Shown piece after piece: positions 7,870 through 13,946 of a DNA stretch of 13,946 bases. The translations under genes were made by a program, and so were the position numbers. Each line of letters begins with the position of its first letter. Position 1 is the stretch's first letter. The stretch is from Planctomycetaceae bacterium (GTDB lineage Bacteria; Planctomycetota; Planctomycetia; Pirellulales; Thermoguttaceae). The notes beneath the pieces are model-generated. The model worked only from the letters and a program-made list of their open reading frames with translations, searched no databases and was not told where the DNA came from. The stretch is from positions 1 to 13,946 of the forward strand of contig JAITST010000300.1 in the NCBI GenBank assembly GCA_031287585.1, written 5' to 3'.

Positions 7870-8778
7870 CTACTTAATATATTTTATCCGGTACCTAAAA
7901 CAATCAAATGAATACTCGAATTCCCATTCGTCATCCGCAGTTTTACCCGGTCTGATGATTTTGGGTTGACGTTTCGCAGGTTCAATCACAAACATCCCTT
8001 TAACTTCCTTCGAATCATCGTCAGTATTTTTTTCCATAAGTTCAAGAAACGGGTCGTAAAATTTATTAAATTCCATAAGTGTCACATAATCTATCAGCGG
8101 GGCACTTACTTTTTTTAGTTCATCGATACTATACTGAATATCAAGTAAATAATCGTCATCAAAGTCTGTAAGAATATACTTTGCAAAGACCCGAAAATAA
8201 TAGCAGTAAGAAAGTCCTGTATGCAATCCGTCACTTTTATTATGTTTGTCTTTTTCGTTCAATTTGTCATCTTTTTCCAATAGAGCAATTTCCTGCTTTA
8301 TTTTCTCAATTTCCCGCGACATAACAGAAACTGTCTCTTTATACAATCCCGCTCGTAAGGCGGTATTGCCTAGACAAATATAATATATGGAACAACGAAA
8401 GGGATCTGCCCGAATTTCCATTGGCATCGCTGCAAGTATTTCTATGGATTTTTTTGAATTACCTTGCAACTCAAGGATTGCTGTCCGCATAACAGATATC
8501 TTAAAAATTGCCTCGATATCTCCAGCAGCGTGATACAATTTTTCCTCTTTTTGAAGTGTTTCCAAAGCAAGAGCGTAATCTTTTTTTAGAAAAGCATCCT
8601 TCACAACTTTTCGATACTCGCCTATTTTATCTGACACGGCAGTGTCTTCTTCAGAATCACCGCCATTGTGGTTAATTAAATCAGCAGCGTAAACTTGCCC
8701 ACTAAGTAACAGACTTTCAGTTTGTTGCAAGGCAAGTAAAACTACTGCAAATAACAAAATTAGTAAATTGTTTTTCAT
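7870..8778 (-). CDS. Secreted protein with TPR-like helical repeats, function unknown
   Basis: The chosen start gives 302 residues. MKNNLLILLFAVVLLAL is a signal peptide, probably cleaved after VYA (residue 31). Residues about 50-180 form paired amphipathic helices with a TPR-like rhythm (for example DYALALETLQKEEKLY and ALRAGLYKETVSVMSREI), so the protein is probably a scaffold or binding protein. Residues about 180-205 are a lysine/aspartate-rich helix. The C-terminal part shows no motif I know and ends in an aromatic-rich stretch. A frame extension to 8829 exists, but the inner ATG has AGGTG 7 nt upstream and opens directly into the signal peptide. It lies 82 nt upstream of the small secreted gene and probably belongs with the kinase. 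The gene and its surroundings look more AT-rich than the oxidoreductase genes. Confidence 0.8.
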   Translation of the reverse strand: MKNNLLILLFAVVLLALQQTESLLLSGQVYAADLINHNGGDSEEDTAVSDKIGEYRKVVKDAFLKKDYALALETLQKEEKLYHAAGDIEAIFKISVMRTAILELQGNSKKSIEILAAMPMEIRADPFRCSIYYICLGNTALRAGLYKETVSVMSREIEKIKQEIALLEKDDKLNEKDKHNKSDGLHTGLSYCYYFRVFAKYILTDFDDDYLLDIQYSIDELKKVSAPLIDYVTLMEFNKFYDPFLELMEKNTDDDSKEVKGMFVIEPAKRQPKIIRPGKTADDEWEFEYSFDCFRYRIKYIK

Positions 8779-8785
8779 AAAGGTA

Positions 8786-8790
8786 CACCT
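8786..8790 (-). promoter_or_regulatory. Shine-Dalgarno AGGTG that decides the start of the TPR-like gene
   Basis: AGGTG on the minus strand lies 7 nt before ATG 8778. It favours this start over an in-frame ATG at 8829, which would place 17 residues ahead of the signal peptide. Confidence 0.55.
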
Positions 8791-8821
8791 AATGATTAAA
8801 CGGTTATAAAACGAGCAAAGA

Positions 8822-8852
8822 ATTATCATCCTTGTAAGACTTGTTTTGTCAA
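8822..8852 (-). promoter_or_regulatory. Candidate sigma70-like promoter for the TPR-like/kinase block
   Basis: On the minus strand a perfect TTGACA (8852-8847) and GATAAT (8827-8822; 5 of 6) are separated by 19 nt, longer than the ideal 17. Initiation near 8815 would leave a leader of about 37 nt carrying the AGGTG site. Confidence 0.4.
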
Positions 8853-8860
8853 CAAACTAG

Positions 8861-9025
8861 TTAAAACTTCCTAATGCCAGATATCCCAATACCAATTTCC
8901 CCATTACTGGGATCATATATAACATTAGCACTAATTCTATAATTCCCCATTTATTTGTGGACTGGAATCCACAACCACACAAAACTAGACCGGTAAACAT
9001 CACCGGTCACTCGTAATGCTATCAT
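8861..9025 (-). pseudogene. Possible remnant of a small gene
   Basis: One frame on the minus strand runs from ATG 9025 (MIALRVTGDVYRSSFV and on), meets TAA at 8953-8951, and restarts at once with ATG 8950 as MGNYRISANVIYDPSNGEIG and on to TAA at 8861. The second part (29 residues) has protein-like composition. Dropping one G from GGGG at about 8945-8948 would instead join it to a different frame reading CVVVDSSPQING. The family is unrecognised. It may be a decayed gene or chance; it also overlaps the hairpin at 8988-9008. Confidence 0.25.
8988..9008 (-). terminator. Candidate terminator hairpin after the AEC transporter gene
   Basis: GACCGGT (8988-8994) and ACCGGTC (9002-9008) form a perfect 7-bp, GC-rich stem with a 7-nt loop. 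On the minus strand the stem is followed by TAGTTTTG, a short, imperfect U-tract. It lies about 120 nt past the transporter stop codon. The AT-rich palindrome AAAAATT-G-AATTTTT near 9064-9082, followed on the minus strand by T-rich sequence, is a weaker alternative closer to the gene. Confidence 0.35.
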
Positions 9026-9130
9026 TCCATATTTCAGAAAACAAGCCCCCCACAAAAAAAATAAAAATTAAAAATTGAATTTTTCTATTGTTTCGTTTGT
9101 TGTTAGTGGTTAGTAAGTTCGTAAAAACTC

Positions 9131-10150
9131 TCAACTTCCAACTAACTTTACCCCTAATCCTATCCACATCGGTGTAGCGATAATTCCCACTAACGTATTC
9201 CCGATAACCGCAAATACCGCCGTCGAGCTATCGCCGCCGTAGAACCGCGACAGCACAATCGGAAATATCGCCGACGACATCGCACCGTGAATCACTATTA
9301 TATACTTCACCGGTTGCGGTACCGGTAACAGTATCGCCGCGAGCAAGTAGATGACCGGCAACACGCCGAGCCGAATCACCGATGACAACACCGCGACACG
9401 CAACCCGCGCGGCAACTCCGTCTTCATTCGTTTCCAATCTATCTGGTCAGCAATCGTACTCCCAACCATCAACACCGTCATCGGTATCGCCGCCGCACCG
9501 AGTAAATGTAACGTCTGCCGGAAAAACGGAAACGCCGCCGTGAATGTCTCACCCGTTCCCGCCGGCAGCAGCCGCTGTAATAGTTGTGCAGTAATCGCAA
9601 CTGTAATTGTAATCGTTGGCGGGTTGACCGCCCGTTTCCACGAATCACGGTGAAACTTACCGCTAATCGCGAGCAGCGTAATCGTCCAAATGGAAAATTC
9701 AGCACCGAGATTTTGCAGGAAAAGTGTACTAATAATTTGCCCGTTACGCGGGAACAACATCACGACAAGCGGAATCGGAACGAAGCCGTAGTTGAGCATA
9801 CCGGTACAAGCAGAAAACGTGCCGCGTTGTTTCGCGTTTGTTATACCGGTAATAAAACGCGGTAACAAAAAAGCAGCGGCGGCGGCAATCGCGGTACCGA
9901 TAACAGTTCCAACAAAACCGATAAGCGGCGGCACAACGATAAAGTGTAAATCCGAAAACGCTTCGGCGAACAGCAAATTGTCAAGTATCAAACAAGGCAT
10001 CAGGAGAGTCAACGTAATATCGAACAAACTCTGGTCTGCCTCCTGCCGTAACACCTTCAACTTACGCAACAAAACTCCAGCCGCCATAATCGCATTAACA
10101 GCAAGTATGGTGTGGAAGACAGTAAAACCAATGACATTTGTATCCGGCAT
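9131..10150 (-). CDS. AEC (auxin efflux carrier) family transporter
   Basis: The 339-residue protein is hydrophobic throughout, with about ten predicted membrane helices, matching the AEC/PIN-like fold and length (300-350). Recognisable blocks are the N-terminal helix with GVLLRKL, LLMPCLILDNLL (helix 2), the mid-protein GMLNYGFVPIPLVVMLF with FLQNLGAEFSIW, and the C-terminal GAMSSAIFPIVLSRFYGGD followed by FAVIGNTLVGIIATPMW. The two half-repeats are typical of the BART superfamily. Bacterial members export or import small organic anions such as malonate or malate; the substrate here cannot be told. The start ATG is 5 nt past the purQ stop, so translation is probably coupled and the two genes share a transcript. 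There is no Shine-Dalgarno sequence in the 5-nt gap. Confidence 0.88.
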   Translation of the reverse strand: MPDTNVIGFTVFHTILAVNAIMAAGVLLRKLKVLRQEADQSLFDITLTLLMPCLILDNLLFAEAFSDLHFIVVPPLIGFVGTVIGTAIAAAAAFLLPRFITGITNAKQRGTFSACTGMLNYGFVPIPLVVMLFPRNGQIISTLFLQNLGAEFSIWTITLLAISGKFHRDSWKRAVNPPTITITVAITAQLLQRLLPAGTGETFTAAFPFFRQTLHLLGAAAIPMTVLMVGSTIADQIDWKRMKTELPRGLRVAVLSSVIRLGVLPVIYLLAAILLPVPQPVKYIIVIHGAMSSAIFPIVLSRFYGGDSSTAVFAVIGNTLVGIIATPMWIGLGVKLVGS

Positions 10151-10155
10151 TAAAA

Positions 10156-10929
10156 TTACGCAAAAAACGAAACAGCGTTCCTAAATATCGCCAGTCCGTC
10201 ACCAACTTCCCGATTTCGCCAATTCCGTTTCACCTGTTCGTCGCAAGCATAACGAGTCCAATGCGGATGCTGTGTTGGTACGATAAAACGTTCAGGGTGC
10301 GGCATTAAGCCGAACACTCGTCCGGTCGAATCGCAAACACCAGCAACATCGCGTTCCGCACCGTTCGGGTTCGTGCCGTCGATATAGCGTAACACAAGTT
10401 GTCCGTTTGCTTCGAGCGTATCAAGTGTAGCGTTGTCACGACCGACAAAGCGTCCTTCGGCGTGAGCGATTGGCAAAAACATTTCGTCGATACCGCGAAG
10501 AAAAACGCAACGGTCACTTTTCGGAGAGAGTTTAACCCATCTATCGGTGTACATTCCAGACACATTCCAAGCCAACGTAGCGGGTGAGCCGCCGGGTGTA
10601 TCCGCAAGCAATATGCCGGACTTGATAAGTATCTGGAAGCCGTTACAGATACCGAGAATGAGTTTACCATCTTCTTTGAAGTTGGTAATCGGTTCGAGTA
10701 GATGGTTACGAAACCGTGTAGCCATAATCCGTCCGGCGGCGATGTCGTCACCAAAACTAAAACCGCCCGGCAAACACAAAACCTGATAGCCGCCCAGCAA
10801 ATCAGGTTTTTCGAGCAACCGGTTTATATGTACACAATCACAATCTGCTCCGGCGACAGTAAAAGCGAAAGCGGTCTCAACATCGCAGTTGGTACCCGGC
10901 GCACGCAAAATCAAAACTTTAGGTTTCAT
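10156..10929 (-). CDS. purQ: Phosphoribosylformylglycinamidine synthase, glutaminase subunit PurQ
   Basis: The 257-residue product is a class I glutamine amidotransferase. It releases ammonia from glutamine for PurL to convert FGAR to FGAM, the fourth step of purine synthesis, in the cytoplasm. The nucleophile elbow is GICNGFQ (Cys95), with HPE (His211, Glu213) completing the triad. The N-terminus MKPKVLILRAPGTNCDVETA and the block PGGFSFGDDIAAGR are diagnostic for PurQ. The length matches the longer PurQ form seen with small-type PurL and PurS. An in-frame ATG at 11019 would add 30 hydrophobic residues, unlike any PurQ, and would begin near a plausible promoter, so I reject it. No purL or purS is adjacent; the gene is followed by the AEC transporter after 5 nt. 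Confidence 0.95.
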   Translation of the reverse strand: MKPKVLILRAPGTNCDVETAFAFTVAGADCDCVHINRLLEKPDLLGGYQVLCLPGGFSFGDDIAAGRIMATRFRNHLLEPITNFKEDGKLILGICNGFQILIKSGILLADTPGGSPATLAWNVSGMYTDRWVKLSPKSDRCVFLRGIDEMFLPIAHAEGRFVGRDNATLDTLEANGQLVLRYIDGTNPNGAERDVAGVCDSTGRVFGLMPHPERFIVPTQHPHWTRYACDEQVKRNWRNREVGDGLAIFRNAVSFFA

Positions 10930-11000
10930 AGTAAAATAAGTAAGAGAGAGTAAAATCAAAACCCTAATTATTACACAATAAAACAAAAAGTCCAGTCCCC

Positions 11001-11029
11001 CGAATACGAAAACTGGCAAGGTATGTCAA
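11001..11029 (-). promoter_or_regulatory. Candidate promoter of purQ
   Basis: On the minus strand a perfect TTGACA (11029-11024) is followed after exactly 17 nt by TATTCG (11006-11001), a weak -10 (3 of 6). Initiation near 10994 would give a leader of about 65 nt. A 5-bp repeat CCAGT/ACTGG (10992-11016) spans the -10 region. Confidence 0.35.
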
Positions 11030-11072
11030 TCGAAAAAACAAAATAATACTTTGTGACAGGATTGAATGTACC

Positions 11073-11106
11073 TCACTTAGCGCAAATCGTAGTATGCGCT
11101 AAGTGA
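11073..11106. repeat. Perfect 12-bp inverted repeat in the purQ upstream region
   Basis: TCACTTAGCGCA (11073-11084) and TGCGCTAAGTGA (11095-11106) are perfect complements around a 10-nt spacer. The element lies 33-66 nt after the oxidoreductase stop codon and 44 nt upstream of the candidate purQ -35 box. Neither strand shows a U-tract after it. It could be a factor-independent hairpin without a U-tract, an mRNA 3'-end stabiliser, a REP-like repeat, or an operator. The arm length makes chance unlikely. Confidence 0.6.
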
Positions 11107-11138
11107 AGTTTGAAAATTTATAACCTAACGCCGGTTTC

Positions 11139-12497
11139 CTATATCTCTGTTACACCCGGTATCGGTTGCGGATAATCGCCGTTTGCGTCAGGTACTAATG
11201 GGAACGGTCCGTCGAACGATAGATTTTCGATACTTGGAACGTATTGGAATGTTGAGTTCCACGCCCGATCTGCCGTTACGAATTGACCAGACTCCACCGC
11301 CATTCTCCCCATAATCGGTATGAACGTTGCGTCTATTCCACGCTCAATTTCGTTCCACGTTTGATTCTCACGAATCGCTTTGAACAACAAATTATGTTCC
11401 GTCTGATACGAATCGTTCTGCGGAGCCGACGCTCTCCAAAACGGTTCGCCACTACCGCTTTTACCAGCGTTGAAATTTTTATACAGTCCCGGATTACCGA
11501 CACCTTCCCCCAACACCGCACTACCTTTACTACCGTGAACTACACCTTGAAAACTGCCCCAGCATCTCGCCATCGTGCGGGCGTACATTGTCATTCGCCG
11601 TCCGTCATTGAAGTAGTATTCGACTACCGAACTGTCGATGAGTTGGTCTTGGTCACGGCGCAACAGCCGACCGCCTTGACCTTGTGCCGCAACCGGAATT
11701 TGTCCGACCGACCACGCACAGATGTCGAGATTGTGAATCAATGCGTCAACGATAAAACCGCCGGTCGTCCAATTGAAATTGAATAGATAACGCAACTGTT
11801 GTTCGAGCGGCGAACGGTCGCTGTGCGGTGTAATCGAGTGAATTTGTTGCAGACGGTAAACGTATGCCGCGAGTACGTCGCCGATTTGTCCATCGTGAAT
11901 CGCTTTGACAGTCTCCGCCGTTCGGGCGTAATGACGGTTGTTCAAACCGACACCGACTTTCAGGTTTTTCTCAATCGCCTTCTTGTTCGCCTCGCGAATC
12001 GTTTTCAAACCAGGTATGTCAACCGCAATCGGTTTCTCCGCGAAAATATTCAAGCCCTTCTCGACTGCATACGCGAAATGCAGCGGACGAAACGCGGGCG
12101 GCGTTGTAAGTAAAACGACATCACCGGGACTCAATGCGTCCATCGCTTTCTTGTAAGCGTCGAATCCGAGAAACTGGCGTTCCGCCGGAACATCGAACTT
12201 TTTACTGTTACCTTGTTCCGCCAAATTTTTCGCAACCGAGCCGACCAATCCTTTCAGACGGTCTTCAAAAACATCCGCAACCGCGAACAGTTGGACGTTC
12301 GGGGCAGCGTTCAACGCCTGCCGCACAGCACCGCCGCCGCGTCCGCCGCAACCGACAATAGCAATCTTAATCACATCGTCACCAGCCGCGTGAACACGCG
12401 GAGCAAACGAAGACGCAAGCAAAGAACCGGCGGCAATCGCCCCAGTCTTATTGATAAACGAACGCCGCGACAAATCAGAAATCAATGAGTGGTTCAT
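11139..12497 (-). CDS. Tat-exported Gfo/Idh/MocA family oxidoreductase
   Basis: The 452-residue protein has a Tat leader (SRRSFINKTG with RR at 11-12, then a hydrophobic Ala/Ser/Leu stretch, probable cleavage after VHA near 37). The Rossmann fold follows: IAIVGCGGRGGG (46-56), AVADVF with an acidic residue that would contact the adenosine ribose (favouring NAD over NADP), and the standard AEKP (153-156). The substrate domain includes GLNNRHYARTAE (184-195) and GGFIVDALIHNLD (246-258), where Asp251 and His255 fit the family's active-site pair. It belongs to the secreted planctomycete type and differs from the two left-hand paralogues, lacking their helical insert and keeping EKP. The likely role is NAD-linked sugar or polyol chemistry outside the cytoplasmic membrane; the substrate is unknown. 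A weak AGGG precedes the start. It has its own candidate promoter. Confidence 0.92.
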   Translation of the reverse strand: MNHSLISDLSRRSFINKTGAIAAGSLLASSFAPRVHAAGDDVIKIAIVGCGGRGGGAVRQALNAAPNVQLFAVADVFEDRLKGLVGSVAKNLAEQGNSKKFDVPAERQFLGFDAYKKAMDALSPGDVVLLTTPPAFRPLHFAYAVEKGLNIFAEKPIAVDIPGLKTIREANKKAIEKNLKVGVGLNNRHYARTAETVKAIHDGQIGDVLAAYVYRLQQIHSITPHSDRSPLEQQLRYLFNFNWTTGGFIVDALIHNLDICAWSVGQIPVAAQGQGGRLLRRDQDQLIDSSVVEYYFNDGRRMTMYARTMARCWGSFQGVVHGSKGSAVLGEGVGNPGLYKNFNAGKSGSGEPFWRASAPQNDSYQTEHNLLFKAIRENQTWNEIERGIDATFIPIMGRMAVESGQFVTADRAWNSTFQYVPSIENLSFDGPFPLVPDANGDYPQPIPGVTEI

Positions 12498-12528
12498 AGT
12501 AGTTACCCTGTGTTGGTTAAAAAGTTTT

Positions 12529-12562
12529 CACCGCGAACGTAACGCGGCAGAGGAGACAAAGT
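12529..12562. repeat. Fragment related to the CGCAGAG element
   Basis: ACCGCG, then AACGCGG, then CAGAGGAGACAAAG. The last part resembles the complement of the right half of the element at 4911-5036, which reads AACGCGGAGGACACAAAG on the minus strand, apart from two extra bases and a substitution. CCGCG (12531-12535) and CGCGG (12543-12547) also form a 5-bp inverted repeat. It lies in the probable leader of the downstream oxidoreductase gene. Confidence 0.35.
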
Positions 12563-12588
12563 CTAAACAATTCGTAGTGAATTGTCAA
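12560..12588 (-). promoter_or_regulatory. Candidate promoter of the secreted oxidoreductase gene, with an embedded palindrome
   Basis: On the minus strand a perfect TTGACA (12588-12583) and TAGACT (12565-12560; 4 of 6) are separated by 17 nt. Initiation near 12553 would give a leader of about 55 nt. The spacer is almost entirely filled by the inverted repeat ACAATTC-5 nt-GAATTGT, which also touches the -35 box. Confidence 0.45.
12567..12585. promoter_or_regulatory. Candidate operator: 7-5-7 palindrome between -35 and -10
   Basis: ACAATTC (12567-12573) and GAATTGT (12579-12585) are perfect complements around GTAGT. The placement inside the promoter spacer suits a dimeric repressor. The same hairpin lies 30 nt past the phosphodiesterase stop and is followed on the minus strand by TTTAGACTTTG, so a weak terminator is the alternative reading. 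Confidence 0.4.
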
Positions 12589-12614
12589 TAGTGTTTTACG
12601 ATTGCGTTCTCGTT

Positions 12615-13946
12615 TCAAAACCACCCATTCACGATATTGAATACATCTATATCAGTAAACGTTTTTTTCCCATTTAGAATTTTAGGAGCAGATGACAGCA
12701 ACACTGTTTTTTGTTCATCACATTTTGTTGGCGTGCCGTGCGAACCTTTTATTAGTGTTGTGTCAAACGGAATTCCGATGCTTTTGTCCCGGAATAATTC
12801 TAATGGGTCGTAACCGGGTTTGCGGTGTATGTCAACTTTATTGGCATATTCTGGTGCTTTGGAATTTTCATTCCAATAGTAGTATGCTTGCCAACTATCT
12901 TGCTCGGAGATTAGAATTATTTCGCCGCTGCGTCTGTGGTTGATTCCGTATCGTTTCATATCGTCTTCGCCTACCAACACCTCCGCAATACCGTTTTCGC
13001 GACGGAATCGTTCGGCTACATTCTTGCTGATTGTTCGGTCGGCATCCTTTATATGTACGTGCGAAAACTGGTGGTCGCAAACCGCGAACGCGTTACACTT
13101 TAACGGTTCGACATACTCGCGACCGTCGCGCTGTTCAACTTCAATGAGTCCCATCTCCCGCAAAATACGGTTCGGGAACGTTACGTGTGAAACGTCAGTT
13201 ATCGCGTACTCACCCGCGACAAGGAAAACCGGCGGCTCTTTTATGTTTGTCTCACTCGCGACATCCGCGAAGAATTTAAGCAATACCGAATCAATCTCGC
13301 TGACTGCCGTCGCCGCTTCGTTTGAATTTGCTCCGAACTTTTGCGAGGCGTAATCTAAATGCGGAACGTAAATATAAAAAAAGTCGGTTGATTGTTTGCT
13401 CATCGACCAACACGCGGATTTAAGAATCCATTCCGTTGACGCGATTCCCGATAACGGTCCCCAAAAATTTTGTAGCGGAAAGTGACCGAACTCGTCGCGG
13501 AGTTTACCGTACATTTCAACTGGTTTCGTGTAACACCAAAGCGATTCTGAACCGTCGGGGTTGTGAATCGGCGCGGGCGTGCAGACGAAATCCGCTCGGC
13601 TGTGTTTGCTGTGTAACGGAAACCACACCGACGACGTTTTAGATTTTTTATGTAACTCGTCCCAAATTTGCGGTACACCGATACATTGGTTCGGTGCTGT
13701 CCACATTTCGAGATACGGCAGCCGTTCCGCGTTGAGCCAAACGGGGCGGTCGTCATCGCAATCAATCGGTTCGTTTTTGCGTAACAATAAACCGTTGCCT
13801 ACAACGCCGTGTTTGCAAGGCAGTTGACCGGTAGTGATGTTTGTCTGAACACAACACGTAACTGCCGGAAACGACGGAACTAATTCCGCCACCGCGAATT
13901 TGTTGAGCGATTCCATCTTCGCGGCATCTTGGGGACGCAAGGCGGG
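12615..13946 (-). CDS. Alkaline-phosphatase superfamily phosphodiesterase (nucleotide pyrophosphatase-like), N-terminus off the window
   Basis: The frame is open to the right edge. The visible 443 codons begin inside the N-terminal region, so perhaps 30 residues are missing. FPAVTCCVQTNITTG followed by HGVVGNG places the putative nucleophile Thr at about 13857-13859, as in type I phosphodiesterases. PHLDYASQKFG (near 13340-13370) supplies the Asp of a metal site. VAGEYAITDVSH (near 13190-13225) sits where classic members have an Asp-His pair. HRKPGYDPLELF and KGSHG near the C-terminus provide a further conserved His. The family hydrolyses phosphodiester or phosphomonoester bonds with two metal ions. 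I recall homologues in planctomycetes and alongside ebo-type clusters, but the substrate is unknown. No signal peptide can be judged. The gap to the next gene is 117 nt. Confidence 0.85.
   Translation of the reverse strand, partial: PALRPQDAAKMESLNKFAVAELVPSFPAVTCCVQTNITTGQLPCKHGVVGNGLLLRKNEPIDCDDDRPVWLNAERLPYLEMWTAPNQCIGVPQIWDELHKKSKTSSVWFPLHSKHSRADFVCTPAPIHNPDGSESLWCYTKPVEMYGKLRDEFGHFPLQNFWGPLSGIASTEWILKSACWSMSKQSTDFFYIYVPHLDYASQKFGANSNEAATAVSEIDSVLLKFFADVASETNIKEPPVFLVAGEYAITDVSHVTFPNRILREMGLIEVEQRDGREYVEPLKCNAFAVCDHQFSHVHIKDADRTISKNVAERFRRENGIAEVLVGEDDMKRYGINHRRSGEIILISEQDSWQAYYYWNENSKAPEYANKVDIHRKPGYDPLELFRDKSIGIPFDTTLIKGSHGTPTKCDEQKTVLLSSAPKILNGKKTFTDIDVFNIVNGWF

Noticed and set aside
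7435..7911. 158-residue plus-strand ORF
   Set aside because: It lies antisense to the signal-peptide gene, which has a ribosome-binding site and better coding character; the plus-strand product resembles nothing I know.
10930..11019. N-terminal extension of purQ to ATG 11019
   Set aside because: It would place a hydrophobic stretch ahead of a cytosolic enzyme, while MKPKVLILRAPG matches the normal PurQ start and the promoter candidate overlaps the extension.

Overview
The window most likely comes from a planctomycete, plausibly Pirellulales-like with a moderate GC content. The evidence is the mix of genes: three Gfo/Idh/MocA oxidoreductases (two with twin-arginine leaders), a one-pass transmembrane Hanks-type Ser/Thr kinase, a DoxX-like membrane protein with a long extra domain, and a PurQ of the planctomycete type. 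This assignment rests on recognising protein families and is not proven. Every gene I can support lies on the minus strand, so transcription runs from right to left.

In transcription order from the right edge: a phosphodiesterase/alkaline-phosphatase superfamily protein, cut at its N-terminus by the window edge (12615-13946); a Tat-exported Gfo/Idh/MocA oxidoreductase (11139-12497), preceded by a sigma70-like promoter with a perfect inverted repeat between its -35 and -10 boxes; purQ (10156-10929), followed after 5 nt by an AEC-family transporter (9131-10150); and a gap with a hairpin and a possible gene remnant. Next is a three-gene block: a secreted helical-repeat protein (7870-8778), a secreted protein whose gene is interrupted by two homopolymer frameshifts (7202-7787), and the Ser/Thr kinase (5179-7182). 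A 595-nt gap follows, holding a nested inverted-repeat element built on CGCAGAG units and the promoter of the last group. That last group is a DoxX-like protein (3516-4583), a Tat-exported Gfo/Idh/MocA enzyme (1657-3417), and its tandem paralogue, which runs off the left edge (1-1479).

The genes suggest three functional themes. The first is extracytoplasmic sugar or polyol-type redox chemistry (three Gfo/Idh/MocA enzymes, with DoxX beside two of them); substrates cannot be read from the sequence. The second is transmembrane signalling (kinase plus two secreted partners in the same orientation). The third is purine synthesis coupled to a transporter. I see no CRISPR array, tRNA, rRNA, transposase or phage gene. 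I found no clear-cut new system. The best leads are the kinase block with its broken secreted gene, the DoxX protein with a large insert and Cys-rich tail, the degenerate Tat leader of the left paralogue, and several precise inverted repeats in intergenic DNA.
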